Positions 40,268 to 49,989 of a stretch of DNA of 64,000 nucleotides are shown here, in pieces. The stretch is from assembly GCF_000165675.1 (NCBI RefSeq), contig NZ_AEIZ01000015.1, positions 62,001-126,000 on the forward strand, written 5' to 3'. The position numbers and the translations under genes were made by a program. Position 1 is the stretch's first letter, and every line of letters begins with the position of its first letter. This DNA is from Leuconostoc fallax KCTC 3537. Lineage in GTDB: Bacteria > Bacillota > Bacilli > Lactobacillales > Lactobacillaceae. The notes under the pieces were generated by a model. The model ran no database searches. It had not been told where the DNA came from and was given only the letters and a program-made list of their open reading frames with translations.

Positions 40268-40903
40268 CTATTTTTTATCCCAAGTCTCTGGATCTCTTTT
40301 CCAATCTTGTAACGTAGCAATTTGATTTTTATCTAACTCACCACGTGCTATAGCGGATTCCATCAATTGTGTATAGTTTGTTAATGACGCATATTGTGTT
40401 TCAGCTGCTGCAAAATTTTTCTCACCAGCTGGTAATTCATAAGAGAATATACTCGTCACACCCGAAACAATACCTCCGGCATCTTGTACAGCTTTAACGG
40501 CGCCAAGTACTGACCCACCTGTTGAAATCAAATCATCAATTAACACAACATGACGATTATTGACATTGGCACCTTCAATTTGACGTCCGGCGCCATGATC
40601 TTTAGGCTTACTTCGCACATAAATCATAGGTAACTGCATCACTTCTGCAACCCAGGCTGCATGAGGAATACCAGCAGTTGCAACACCACCAATAATCTCA
40701 ACATCAGGATACAATTCTCTGATAAGTTGTGCTAGACCTTGTGCAATGTTACGTCGCACTTCTGGAAAGCCAATCGTCATCCGATTATCAGTATAAATTG
40801 GACTTTTAATGCCTGAAGCCCATGTGAAAGGTTCCTGAGGAGAAAATTTAACAGCCCCAATTGTTAATAAATCATTAGCTACACGCTGTGCATAATCAAT
40901 CAT
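40268..40903 (-). CDS. pyrE: orotate phosphoribosyltransferase
   Basis: 211 aa. Adds orotate to PRPP to form OMP. The PRPP motif VVLIDDLISTGGSV is at about residues 118-131, and the catalytic flexible loop RSKPKDHGAGRQIEG holds the lysine and histidine. The start codon shares one base with the pyrF stop (TAATG). Last gene of the pyrimidine operon. Confidence 0.96.
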   Translation of the reverse strand: MIDYAQRVANDLLTIGAVKFSPQEPFTWASGIKSPIYTDNRMTIGFPEVRRNIAQGLAQLIRELYPDVEIIGGVATAGIPHAAWVAEVMQLPMIYVRSKPKDHGAGRQIEGANVNNRHVVLIDDLISTGGSVLGAVKAVQDAGGIVSGVTSIFSYELPAGEKNFAAAETQYASLTNYTQLMESAIARGELDKNQIATLQDWKRDPETWDKK

Positions 40904-41597
40904 TATTCACTCCATTCTTTTTTAGCTCGCATATAAGCTGTCACAGGATCTTGCGCCTTGGTAATACTACGGCCAATAACTAAACCACTCGCAGCCAATT
41001 CACGTGCTTGACTGGGTGTCGTGATCCGCTTTTGATCGTCTGCGCTATCACCTGCTAGGCGAATACCTGGCGTGATACGCAAAAATTCCGGTGCAGTCAC
41101 TTGTAAAATAGGTGTCGCTTCTAAAGCTGAACTAATCGTTCCATCAATGCCTTGTTGATAAGCTAACTCTGCCAAATGCTTAACACTTTGCGTCATGGTT
41201 AACGTGGTTGATTGTGTTGATTGCATCTCAACTTCAGTTAAAGAAGTTAACTGCGTCACAGCCAATAGTTTTAAGTCAGAATTCTGTTTGGCAGCCACTG
41301 CTGCCTCTAACATCTTCGCCCCACCCATTGCATGTAAAGTAAGGTATTGAACGTCTAAACGTGTGATTGTGCGTACTGCTTGTGCAACCGTATTTGGAAT
41401 ATCGTACAATTTTAGATCCAAAAAGATGGTAAATCCCGCTTGTCGTAGTTCTCTGACAAAATCTGGCCCTGTCGCATAAAATAATTCCATACCAATCTTT
41501 ATAGCTGGCTTAGGTTGAACGTGCTCAAATTTTTTAAAAATTGACGTGCTAAATCCGCAGTTGCAAAATCTAATGCAATAAATATTGGATGATCCAT
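40903..41597 (-). CDS. pyrF: orotidine-5'-phosphate decarboxylase (frameshifted near the 5' end)
   Basis: Restored length is 231 aa. Makes UMP from OMP. The N-terminus MDHPIFIALDFATADLARQF joins IKIGMELFYATG and FLDLKLYDIPNTV, the DxKxxDI catalytic signature, once one A is added at the T6 run 41530-41535. C-terminal ITPGIRL and the AASGLVIGRSIT phosphate loop are intact. I chose the second of two adjacent ATGs (41597) because of GAGG spacing. Confidence 0.94.
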
Positions 41598-41619
41598 CAT
41601 TACCCTCACTCATTAATTT

Positions 41620-44600
41620 TTAAGACATTTCCTCAGCTGAAAAACTACGGCTTTCCAAAATGTCAATAAATGCTTTGACAGTATCTAGTGCAGTAAATAA
41701 TGGCACCGCATTTTCAATGGCTGCATCTCGAATTAATTGCCCGTCAGCAGCAACGCGTTCATCAGCTTCAGCCGTATTAATGACAACTTGTAGAGATTGT
41801 GAACGAATTGCCGACACAGCATTGTTATCAGATTCATCTATTTTATCCAAAACCGTAACAGCTAGATTCTCTTGTCCAAAATACTCGCCAGTTCCCGCAG
41901 TGGCAAACAAGGCAAACCCTAGGTCATAGAGGCGCTTAGCCAATTCTAGGGCTTCGGCTTTATCTGAATCTGCAACTGTAAACAATACATTACCATACTT
42001 CGGTACTTTAATATTAGCTGCTACAAAGGCCTTATACAATGCTTTTGACAGTGTCTTATCGGATCCCATTACTTCACCGGTTGATTTCATTTCTGGGCCA
42101 AGCAATGAATCAACATCTGGTAACTTCGTAAATGAGAATACTGGTGCTTTAACATGAACCATATCGCTCTCTGGCACTAAACCAGTTGTCAATCCCATAT
42201 CAGTTAACTTTTCGCCCAACATCACACGTGTTGCTAATTGCGCTAGTGGCAAATGTGTGACCTTACTAATGAATGGTACTGTTCGTGATGCACGCGGATT
42301 AACCTCAATAACATAAGCAGTATTTTGATGAATCACAAACTGGACATTCATCAACCCAATTGTGCGCATCCGTTTAGCCAAGTTAATAGCAGCATTGACC
42401 ATTTCATTTTGTACCTTTTGTGATAAGTACTGTGGTGGATACACACTCATCGAATCACCAGAATGCACACCAGCACGTTCAATATGTTCCATAATTCCTG
42501 GAATAACAACAGTTTCACCATCACTCAAGACATCTACTTCAGCTTCTTGTCCTTCCAAGTATGAATCAATCAAGACTGGGTGATCATTGGATACTTTAAC
42601 TGCACGCTGCATGTAGTCTTTTAGCTCATCATCGTTAGCAACAATTTCCATTGCGCGGCCACCCAAAACATAACTTGGTCGAATTAAGACAGGATAACCA
42701 ATTTCATCAGCAGATGTTAATGCTTCAGCGACAGTTGTTGCTGTTTTACCAACTGGTTGTGGTAATTTCAAGTCCTTAATCACTTGATCAAAGGCTTCTC
42801 TATCTTCAGCGCGATTTAAATCTTCAACCGTTGTGCCTAAAATTTTAACGCCTGCATTTTGCAAATCTTCCGCCAAATTAATGGCTGTTTGGCCACCAAA
42901 TTGAACAACAACACCGATTGGCTTTTCTAATTCTGTAACGTTTAAAACATCTTCTAACGTTAGTGGCTCAAAATATAGTTTATCTGAGATTGAGAAGTCT
43001 GTTGAAACTGTTTCGGGGTTAGAATTCATCACAATGGCTTCGTATCCGGCACGTTGAATAGCTTTAACAGAATGTACTGTCGCATAATCAAATTCAACAC
43101 CTTGACCAATACGAATTGGTCCTGACCCCAAAACCAAAACGGACGGCCGTTGGCTCACAATAGCCTCGTTTTCTTGTTCATAAGTAGCATAGTAATAGGG
43201 TGTTTTTGAATCGAATTCAGCCGCAACTGTGTCAACCATTTTGTAGACAGGTAAACAGTCAGCGGATTGACGAAAATCACGAATTTCTGCAGCTGTTTGG
43301 TGCCACAATTTTGCAATTGTCACATCAGCAAAGCCATTCTTTTTAGCATATTTTAGTGTTGGCAGATCATTAACATGTTCAGCTAACGCTTTTTCAATTT
43401 CAATAATATGTGCAATTTTATCTAAGAAAAAGTCATTAATTTTTGTCTTATCTTGTATGGTTTCAATAGTAACACCACGGCGTAATAAGTCAGCAATCAT
43501 AAACAAACGATCATCACGTGCTGGCATCAGCATATCTAATAGTTCATCCGTCGACAAATCAGGATAAGTCATATCATCAAAACCAATGACATCGATTTCT
43601 AATGACCGCACTGCTTTTAATATGGCCTCTTCTAAGTTACGACCAATGGCCATTACTTCACCAGTAGCCTTCATTTGCGTGCCTAAATGACGATTGGCTG
43701 AAGTGAACTTATCAAATGGCCATCTTGGAATTTTAGCCACAACATAGTCCAAAGCTGGTTCAAATTCAGCTTTTGTTGTGCCTGTCACTGGATTAACAAT
43801 TTCATCAAGTGTTAAGCCAACTGCAATTTTAGCAGCCATTTTAGCAATCGGATATCCCGTTGCTTTTGAGGCCAAGGCTGATGAGCGACTTACTCGTGGG
43901 TTAACCTCAATGATATAGTATTTGTAGCTTTGGGTATCCAAAGCCATCTGAATATTAACCCCACCTTCAATTTTCAGCGCACGAATAATTTTCAAAGCAG
44001 CATCACGCATCATCTGCAATTCACGGTCAGAAAGTGTCTGTACTGGCGCAACAACAATTGAATCTCCGGTATGAATACCCACGGGATCAAAATTTTCCAT
44101 AGAAGCAACAACAAGCGCATTATCGCTAGAATCTCTCATTACTTCAAATTCAATTTCTTTATAACCAGCAATTGAACGTTCAACCAAAATCTGTGTAACC
44201 GGTGATAAATCTAATCCGTTCGTTGCAATTTCAACTAATTGGACATGATCTTTTGCAATACCGCCACCAGTACCACCCAACGTATACGCGGGTCGGACAA
44301 TCACAGGATAACCATGCTGATCAGCAAATGCCAAGGCTTCATCTAAAGTTGTGGCAATCGTTGACTCTGGAATAGGCTCATTGAGTCGCTCCATCAATGC
44401 TTTGAATTCTTCACGATCCTCCGCTTCTTCAATAGCAGATAACTTCGTACCAAGTAATTCAATGCCCAACGCATCTAAGATACCTGCTTCAGATAAGTCT
44501 TTAGCCATGTTCAAACCAGTTTGTCCGCCAAGTGTTGGTAAGATAGCATCAGGGCGTTCTTTACGAAGAATACGTTCCATGAAATCTAAACTTAACGGTT

Positions 44601-44799
44601 CAATATAGACTTTATCTGCAATCTCAGCATCTGTCATGATAGTCGCTGGATTAGAATTCACTAAAATCACATAATAGCCTTCTTCTTTTAACGAAAGTGC
44701 AGCTTGAGTACCTGAATAATCAAATTCAGCAGCTTGTCCAATCACAATTGGTCCAGAACCAATTACTAATATCTTTTTAATGTCATTACGTTTAGGCAT
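41620..44799 (-). CDS. carB: carbamoyl-phosphate synthase large subunit
   Basis: 1,059 aa, intact. Makes carbamoyl phosphate from ammonia (from CarA), bicarbonate and two ATP. The two homologous ATP-grasp halves start at [24 protein letters not shown] (first) and [23 protein letters not shown] (second), given as their key parts. The C-terminal MGS-like domain ([18 protein letters not shown]) binds allosteric effectors. The start [10 protein letters not shown] is the family's; a GTG four codons upstream is rejected. Its position in the pyr operon marks it as the pyrimidine-regulated enzyme. Confidence 0.97.
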   Translation of the reverse strand: MPKRNDIKKILVIGSGPIVIGQAAEFDYSGTQAALSLKEEGYYVILVNSNPATIMTDAEIADKVYIEPLSLDFMERILRKERPDAILPTLGGQTGLNMAKDLSEAGILDALGIELLGTKLSAIEEAEDREEFKALMERLNEPIPESTIATTLDEALAFADQHGYPVIVRPAYTLGGTGGGIAKDHVQLVEIATNGLDLSPVTQILVERSIAGYKEIEFEVMRDSSDNALVVASMENFDPVGIHTGDSIVVAPVQTLSDRELQMMRDAALKIIRALKIEGGVNIQMALDTQSYKYYIIEVNPRVSRSSALASKATGYPIAKMAAKIAVGLTLDEIVNPVTGTTKAEFEPALDYVVAKIPRWPFDKFTSANRHLGTQMKATGEVMAIGRNLEEAILKAVRSLEIDVIGFDDMTYPDLSTDELLDMLMPARDDRLFMIADLLRRGVTIETIQDKTKINDFFLDKIAHIIEIEKALAEHVNDLPTLKYAKKNGFADVTIAKLWHQTAAEIRDFRQSADCLPVYKMVDTVAAEFDSKTPYYYATYEQENEAIVSQRPSVLVLGSGPIRIGQGVEFDYATVHSVKAIQRAGYEAIVMNSNPETVSTDFSISDKLYFEPLTLEDVLNVTELEKPIGVVVQFGGQTAINLAEDLQNAGVKILGTTVEDLNRAEDREAFDQVIKDLKLPQPVGKTATTVAEALTSADEIGYPVLIRPSYVLGGRAMEIVANDDELKDYMQRAVKVSNDHPVLIDSYLEGQEAEVDVLSDGETVVIPGIMEHIERAGVHSGDSMSVYPPQYLSQKVQNEMVNAAINLAKRMRTIGLMNVQFVIHQNTAYVIEVNPRASRTVPFISKVTHLPLAQLATRVMLGEKLTDMGLTTGLVPESDMVHVKAPVFSFTKLPDVDSLLGPEMKSTGEVMGSDKTLSKALYKAFVAANIKVPKYGNVLFTVADSDKAEALELAKRLYDLGFALFATAGTGEYFGQENLAVTVLDKIDESDNNAVSAIRSQSLQVVINTAEADERVAADGQLIRDAAIENAVPLFTALDTVKAFIDILESRSFSAEEMS

Positions 44800-44826
44800 T
44801 CTAGTATGCACTCACTTTCTTTTGTT

Positions 44827-45900
44827 TTACTTGGCTTGGCTCTCTGCAATCATCTTCAAAAAGTCATCGAAAATGTATTCAGCATCATGCGGACCTGGCG
44901 CAGCATCGGGATGAAATTGTACTGAAAAGGCATGATGATTCTTTAATGTTAACCCTTCGACAGTCCCATCATTTACTTCTTCATGTGTGACAGTTAATGA
45001 CGTGTCCGCTAGACTTTCACGATCAACAGCATAGCCATGATTTTGTGAAGTAAAATCCAAACGTGCTTTGCCAATGTGACGTACCGCATGATTAAACCCA
45101 CGATGACCAAACTTCATTTTGAACGTCTGTGCCCCGTTCGCTAAGGCAAATAGTTGATGTCCTAAGCAAATGCCCATAAGTGGTAACTGTTCTTGTAATT
45201 TCTGAATCATTGGAATTGCATACGCTACATTTTGCGGATTGCCGGGGCCATTTGACAATAAGACCGCATCAGGATGTGCTGCTAAAACTGTTTCAGCACT
45301 AACATCCGCTGGAAATACCATGACATTCACACCACGTTTTGCTAGCGCGCGTAGAATAGAATTCTTTAGGCCAAAATCAATCAAAGCAACAGATACGCCA
45401 TCAGTTGGATTTTGATACTGACTTTGTGTTGTTGCATGCGCTACTAAATCAGTAGGCGTTGCGTAAGCTTTTAACTTTGCCAAGACGTCTTGTGTAACTT
45501 CGCTCACCAAAGCTGCTTTCATCACACCATATTCACGTAATTCTTTAGTGAGTGCACGTGTGTCAACGCCTGTAATACCAGGCATTCCCGTTTGTTCAGC
45601 CCATTCTGGCAAGCTCATCATCATTCGCCAATTACTAGGGCGTCGCGCAACTTCATGCGTGACAATCGCTGTCGCTGCTGGACGTAAGCTTTCAAAATCA
45701 TCACGATTGACACCATAATTGCCGATAAGTGGATAGGTAAAGACAATCATTTCGCCACGATATGATAAGTCCGTAATGGATTCTTGATAACCCGACATTC
45801 CTGTATTGAAGACTAATTCGGCGATAACATCTTTGTCCGCACCAAACCCTTCTCCCTCATAGACTGAGCCGTTTTCTAAAACTAAATATTTCGTTGTCAT
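44827..45900 (-). CDS. carA: carbamoyl-phosphate synthase small subunit
   Basis: 357 aa glutaminase subunit. The nucleophile cysteine is in MGICLGHQLF and the catalytic His-Glu pair in QFHPDAAPGPHD. The N-terminal CarA-specific domain starts KYLVLENGSVYEGEGFG. The ATG at 45900 has AAGGAG 8 bases upstream; longer in-frame starts would run back into pyrC. It is followed by carB after 27 bases. Confidence 0.96.
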   Translation of the reverse strand: MTTKYLVLENGSVYEGEGFGADKDVIAELVFNTGMSGYQESITDLSYRGEMIVFTYPLIGNYGVNRDDFESLRPAATAIVTHEVARRPSNWRMMMSLPEWAEQTGMPGITGVDTRALTKELREYGVMKAALVSEVTQDVLAKLKAYATPTDLVAHATTQSQYQNPTDGVSVALIDFGLKNSILRALAKRGVNVMVFPADVSAETVLAAHPDAVLLSNGPGNPQNVAYAIPMIQKLQEQLPLMGICLGHQLFALANGAQTFKMKFGHRGFNHAVRHIGKARLDFTSQNHGYAVDRESLADTSLTVTHEEVNDGTVEGLTLKNHHAFSVQFHPDAAPGPHDAEYIFDDFLKMIAESQAK

Positions 45901-45920
45901 ATCGCGTACTCCTTTTATTT

Positions 45921-47192
45921 TTAACGTTGATATACTTGTTGACCTGATACCCAAGTTGCCTGTGTTTCACCATAAACTTGCCAGCCAATGAAAGGTGTAT
46001 TCTTACCTTTAGATAGAAAATCGTCCACTGCAATAGTTGTCAAATGTGTTAAATCAAATAAGGCCAAATCTGCTCGCTGACCCACCGCAATTTGAGTTGG
46101 TGCGTCTAAATGGAAAGCTTTAACTGGTGCAATCAACATCCGATCAATCAGTGTTCCAAGAGATAGTAATCCTGACTTTACCAAATGTGTATATAGTAAC
46201 TGGAAACTCGTCTCGATACCTGTAATACCAAATGGTGCAACAGCAAACGACTTTTGCTTTTCTTCTGTACCATGTGGTGCATGATCCGTTGCAATCATGT
46301 CAATTGTGCCATCTATTAGGCCAGCAATTAGGGCTTCTCGGTCCTCTTGCGCACGTAGTGGTGGGTTCATTTTAAAATATGCATCATCTTTTTGAATCGC
46401 ATCATCACTTAATAATAAATGATGCGGTGACACTTCAGCGGTCACATGGACACCCTGAGACTTAGCCATTCGAACTAATGCCACACTCTCTTTAGTAGAA
46501 ATGTGTGCCACATGGTAATGCACGCCAGTTACTTTTGCAATGACTAAATCTCGCGCTAATTGTGAACTTTCCGCAAGACCTGTAATACCTGGTAGACCTA
46601 ACTGTTGCGATACCTCACCATCATTCATAACACCGCCGTGTAACAATGTATCATCTTCCAAATGTGCAATGAGTGGGCGTTTTGCTTTGGCTGCTGCAGT
46701 CATCGCTTGCAACATTGTATCTGCTGTTTGGACACCTTTGCCATCATTTGAGAATGCAATGGCACCTGCTTCAGTCATACCTTGAATATCGTTAATCGTA
46801 TGGTCAGTTAAATCCTTTGATATTGCGCCAATCTGTTCGACATGGATTACACTATTTTCTTGATTACGCGCTATTTGGGCCGCTAGTTTAGCTTGATCAT
46901 CAGGAACGGGATTAAGATTTGGCATTGCCATAACTGTTGTGAAACCACCCCGAGCTGCTGCTAAACTTCCTGTCTGAATAGTCTCTTTGTACTCAAAACC
47001 AGGTTCGCGGAAATGGACGTGGACGTCAACCAGACCTGGTGTTAGGAAGTGACCTTGTGCATCAAACACGTCTGCTTGTACATCAGATAGATTGTCACCT
47101 ATTTCTTTAATCGTACCATCTTGGATTAAAATATCACGTTGAATGGTTTGTTGATTATCTGATAAAATTTTTGCATTTTTAATGAGTAACAT
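45921..47192 (-). CDS. pyrC: dihydroorotase
   Basis: 423 aa, type I dihydroorotase of the amidohydrolase family. Zinc ligands begin at DVHVHFREPG (residues 56-65), continue at HLEDD and HYHVAHIST, and the catalytic aspartate is in ATDHAPHGTEEK. Cyclises carbamoyl aspartate to dihydroorotate. It follows pyrB after 27 bases. Confidence 0.96.
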   Translation of the reverse strand: MLLIKNAKILSDNQQTIQRDILIQDGTIKEIGDNLSDVQADVFDAQGHFLTPGLVDVHVHFREPGFEYKETIQTGSLAAARGGFTTVMAMPNLNPVPDDQAKLAAQIARNQENSVIHVEQIGAISKDLTDHTINDIQGMTEAGAIAFSNDGKGVQTADTMLQAMTAAAKAKRPLIAHLEDDTLLHGGVMNDGEVSQQLGLPGITGLAESSQLARDLVIAKVTGVHYHVAHISTKESVALVRMAKSQGVHVTAEVSPHHLLLSDDAIQKDDAYFKMNPPLRAQEDREALIAGLIDGTIDMIATDHAPHGTEEKQKSFAVAPFGITGIETSFQLLYTHLVKSGLLSLGTLIDRMLIAPVKAFHLDAPTQIAVGQRADLALFDLTHLTTIAVDDFLSKGKNTPFIGWQVYGETQATWVSGQQVYQR

Positions 47193-47219
47193 GATTCGCT
47201 CCTATAAATTCAATTCGCT

Positions 47220-48140
47220 CTAACGTGCTGAATGATCAACGCGGCTGTCTTGTCCTACCCACTCTAAAATAGCCATACGCGCAAATACCCCATTCTTCAT
47301 CTGTTCAAAAATTTTAGACTTGGGTGCTTCTACTAAGTCATCAGCGATTTCGACATCACGATTAACCGGCGCTGGATGCAGGATAATGGCGTCAGACTTT
47401 AATGCATCATATCGTTGATGTGTTAACCCGTATGCCTGATGGTATTGTGCTGTTGAAAAGTTTTGGTTTTCAACTTGTGTGATGCGTTCGTGTTGTACTC
47501 GTAAAAACATTGCAACATCTAACGATTCCCACATGTCATCAATAGCAACAAATTGACCATATTGATTAAAATCATCATGATACCAATATTCTGGTCCACT
47601 AAATGTTAAATTAGCACCCAATTGGTTTAATATTTCAGCATTAGATCTGGCTACTCGTGAGTGCGCTAAGTCACCAACAATTCGAATATTTAACCCGTCA
47701 AAGTGACCAAACTGTTCATAAATTGTAACAAGATCCAACAGACTTTGTGACGGATGTTGACCACTACCATCACCCGCATTGACAAGATATGGTGTTGGTT
47801 GCCCACTATTTTGTAATGCCGTTGTGTACCAAGCATTTTGAGAGTGACGAACAACTGCCACATCCACACCAATGGCTTTCAGGGTCTTTAAAGTATCTAA
47901 TAAACTTTCACCTTTGGTCATTGAACTCGTTTGTGGATTAACAAATATATTTTGCCACCCAAGTTTCAACTCTGCCATTTGAAAACTACTATGTGTTCGG
48001 GTTGAATTTTCAAAAAATAAATTGGCAACAGTCAATGACTTAGCATGTGGTTGCGCACCACGCTTCAATGCTAATGACCGCTGAATTAATCCTAACACGA
48101 TATCAGATGATAATGAATTTATATTCAATAAGTTATGCAT
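47220..48140 (-). CDS. pyrB: aspartate carbamoyltransferase catalytic chain
   Basis: 306 aa. First committed pyrimidine step. The carbamoyl-phosphate motif FENSTRTHSSF is at about residues 43-53, with HPAPVNRDVEI near the C-terminus. I chose the ATG at 48140 (MHNLLNINSL), which has AGAAGG upstream; a longer reading frame runs back through the attenuator terminator and is rejected. No regulatory pyrI is present, as usual for Firmicutes. First gene of the operon, behind the PyrR attenuator. Confidence 0.96.
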   Translation of the reverse strand: MHNLLNINSLSSDIVLGLIQRSLALKRGAQPHAKSLTVANLFFENSTRTHSSFQMAELKLGWQNIFVNPQTSSMTKGESLLDTLKTLKAIGVDVAVVRHSQNAWYTTALQNSGQPTPYLVNAGDGSGQHPSQSLLDLVTIYEQFGHFDGLNIRIVGDLAHSRVARSNAEILNQLGANLTFSGPEYWYHDDFNQYGQFVAIDDMWESLDVAMFLRVQHERITQVENQNFSTAQYHQAYGLTHQRYDALKSDAIILHPAPVNRDVEIADDLVEAPKSKIFEQMKNGVFARMAILEWVGQDSRVDHSAR

Positions 48141-48157
48141 ATATACCTTCTTTATAC

Positions 48158-48263
48158 AAAAAACCGAGCAGCTCACAGCCTGCTCGGTTCCGTAAAAATA
48201 GGTACGGAGAATACACTATCCCCGACTTCAATTATATCGTTTCCTTGCAGGCCTCTCTGGACC
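48158..48263 (-). promoter_or_regulatory. PyrR-binding attenuator of the pyr operon
   Basis: On the minus strand the leader contains GGGTCCAGAGAGGCCTGCAA (around 48244-48264), which matches the conserved PyrR-binding loop of Bacillus and lactobacilli (UCCAGAGAGGCU-type). Downstream is a strong terminator: 10-bp arms 48162-48171 and 48180-48189 with T6, ending 20 bases before pyrB. PyrR bound to UMP/UTP favours the terminator. The pyrR gene is not in this window. Confidence 0.92.
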
Positions 48264-48291
48264 CAATTAAAGGTTCTATTTATTTTAAAGT

Positions 48292-48321
48292 ATGATACCA
48301 TTTTTTAAAGCGCTGACGCAA
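48292..48321 (-). promoter_or_regulatory. pyr operon promoter
   Basis: On the minus strand TTGCGT (48316-48321) and TATCAT (48292-48297) with an 18-base spacer, immediately upstream of the PyrR-binding loop and just after the panE stop codon. Confidence 0.5.
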
Positions 48322-48323
48322 AC

Positions 48324-49280
48324 TTATAACTCAAAAGTTTCTTGCGTTTTAGCTTGCTTTACACGAACAATATCTTCTTTTGCATGAATTAATTGCGTTA
48401 TTAAGCTATTAATTGGCATTGAAATTTGATGTTGCGCACCCAATTTGGCAAAGTAGCCATTTAGAAAATCAATTTCTGTTCGCTTAGCACCCTGTATATC
48501 TTGATACATTGACGGATAGTGTGCACCAGCAACTTCTGGTTTTAGGAGCTCAGCCAATGTATCCATAATATCTTGTACATCGACACGAATGCCGACTGCT
48601 TCTCCTACAGCTTTAATCTCATTTAGGATGCCCAATGATAATTCCATTTGGTTTCCAGCTGTACCAAATTCAGCAATGCTGGCATCTAACAATACAGACA
48701 ATGGATTCAAAACGGCATTAATACCGGCTTTTCGCCAAATATCAGTCATCACATCCCGAGATAATTCAGCATTAAGCTCTCCTTGATTTAAAGCGGTGAT
48801 AATATCTTCCGCATCTCCACCACCGATAGCCTGTAAGCGAATTGACCCAGTACCTGTTACATGAATTTCTCCTGGCGCTGCTAGACTAGAAGTCCACAAA
48901 GTTACACCGGCATATATCTGTTCCCGATCAACGTGTTTTTGTATAACTTCAATATTTCCTAATCCATTAGATAATACTAACAACTTCGTTTGTGGCGTAA
49001 TGATATGGGCAATATCAGTTAGCATTTGATTTAATTGTGGTGTTTTAGTGAGTAAAATAATTAGGTCAAACGTACCATGAATCTCTTTGGGCGTTACGAC
49101 CGGCATGAAATACCGTTTTGACTCGCCAGCATCATTGACTACTTTCAATCCCTTTGTATTAATCGCAGCAATATGTGCAGGCCATCCATCGATACCAGTC
49201 ACTTCATGACCAGCTTTTTGCAATTTAATACCTACACGGGAACCTAGCGCACCAAAACCAGCAATTGCTATTTTCATCAT
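48324..49280 (-). CDS. panE: 2-dehydropantoate 2-reductase family protein
   Basis: 318 aa. NAD(P)H-dependent reductase with the Rossmann motif IAGFGALGSRVG at the N-terminus, and NGLGN followed by the catalytic lysine region (WRKAGINAVLNPLSVL). Members either reduce ketopantoate for pantothenate and CoA synthesis or act as D-2-hydroxyacid dehydrogenases; sequence alone does not separate the two here. The ATG at 49280 has no Shine-Dalgarno of its own but overlaps the stop of a 13-codon leader ORF that does. A stop codon just upstream rules out a longer N-terminus. Confidence 0.82.
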   Translation of the reverse strand: MMKIAIAGFGALGSRVGIKLQKAGHEVTGIDGWPAHIAAINTKGLKVVNDAGESKRYFMPVVTPKEIHGTFDLIILLTKTPQLNQMLTDIAHIITPQTKLLVLSNGLGNIEVIQKHVDREQIYAGVTLWTSSLAAPGEIHVTGTGSIRLQAIGGGDAEDIITALNQGELNAELSRDVMTDIWRKAGINAVLNPLSVLLDASIAEFGTAGNQMELSLGILNEIKAVGEAVGIRVDVQDIMDTLAELLKPEVAGAHYPSMYQDIQGAKRTEIDFLNGYFAKLGAQHQISMPINSLITQLIHAKEDIVRVKQAKTQETFEL

Positions 49281-49318
49281 ATTGATTCAACAATGTATTC
49301 AGAGACATATTCTGTCAT
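49277..49318 (-). CDS. 13-codon leader ORF coupled to panE
   Basis: ATG 49318-49316, sequence MTEYVSEYIVESI, stop TGA at 49277-49279 overlapping the panE ATG in ATGATG. AGGAG (49328-49332) is 9 bases upstream. There are no long homopolymers in it, so it is unlikely to be a sequencing artefact. A second ATG in another frame gives only 7 codons. Function is inferred to be translational coupling. Confidence 0.45.
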   Translation of the reverse strand: MTEYVSEYIVESI

Positions 49319-49466
49319 ACATTTTATCTCCTATATAAAAATTAACTTTAAATTCAGATTACCACATTTATACGTGTACTACCTTTTAAAACGTTGTGAA
49401 TAAAATGGCAAAAAATTAATTTAATGAGTATATTTTGCAGTTATTTAATTAAAAACATACTAAAAA

Positions 49467-49494
49467 GCCACCAGCTATTGCATTTGCTGGTGGT
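49467..49494 (-). terminator. terminator after psiE
   Basis: 8-bp GC-rich stem CCACCAGC / GCTGGTGG, followed on the minus strand by CTTTTT. The remaining stretch to the panE leader (49335-49466) is AT-rich and shows nothing else I can identify. Confidence 0.75.
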
Positions 49495-49536
49495 TAACTT
49501 ATTAAAAGTAATAAATAAAAATCAAATAAGATGAGA

Positions 49537-49952
49537 TTAATTTGATTTAGTTTTTATCAATGATCTGAAATAACGGTAAAATGTTAATGCCATAACTAAG
49601 AAGAAAATAGCAATCGCTAATAATAATGTTTTATTTGTCTGATCATGATAAACCAAAATCGCACGGATAAGTGCTGTGACACCAATATAAAGAAAACTTT
49701 CCATAGAAATATGGGCATCTTTAACAAAATATTCACGTACCAAACTCATAAACTCAAAAAACAAAAAACAGCTAGGGTTACTTCTGTAATTTCAGTAAAG
49801 TGCGTTCTGATGTTTGCAACAGTGAGGAGTTGTGCTAAACTGATGATTTCTCTAATTAAAAACCCGAAGATAATAATACCAATAATTAAAATTGCAACGT
49901 TAAGTACATACTCAATATAATGTGCAACACGTTGATGCCATTCATGTTTCAT
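49537..49952 (-). CDS. psiE: PsiE-family membrane protein (frameshifted)
   Basis: Restored length is 138 aa with four transmembrane segments. The C-terminal half (REYFVKDAHISMESFLYIGVTALIRAIL, key part YIGVTALIR) matches the PsiE family, named after a phosphate-starvation gene of E. coli but of unknown function. The frame breaks in one of two neighbouring A6 runs, 49756-49761 or 49763-49768; one extra T on the coding strand joins both halves as ...CFFEFMSLVRE. It starts 38 bases after polC, in the same direction. Confidence 0.78.
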
Positions 49953-49989
49953 AACTTAATGTCCTCATTTCCAATGCGATTCAATACAT

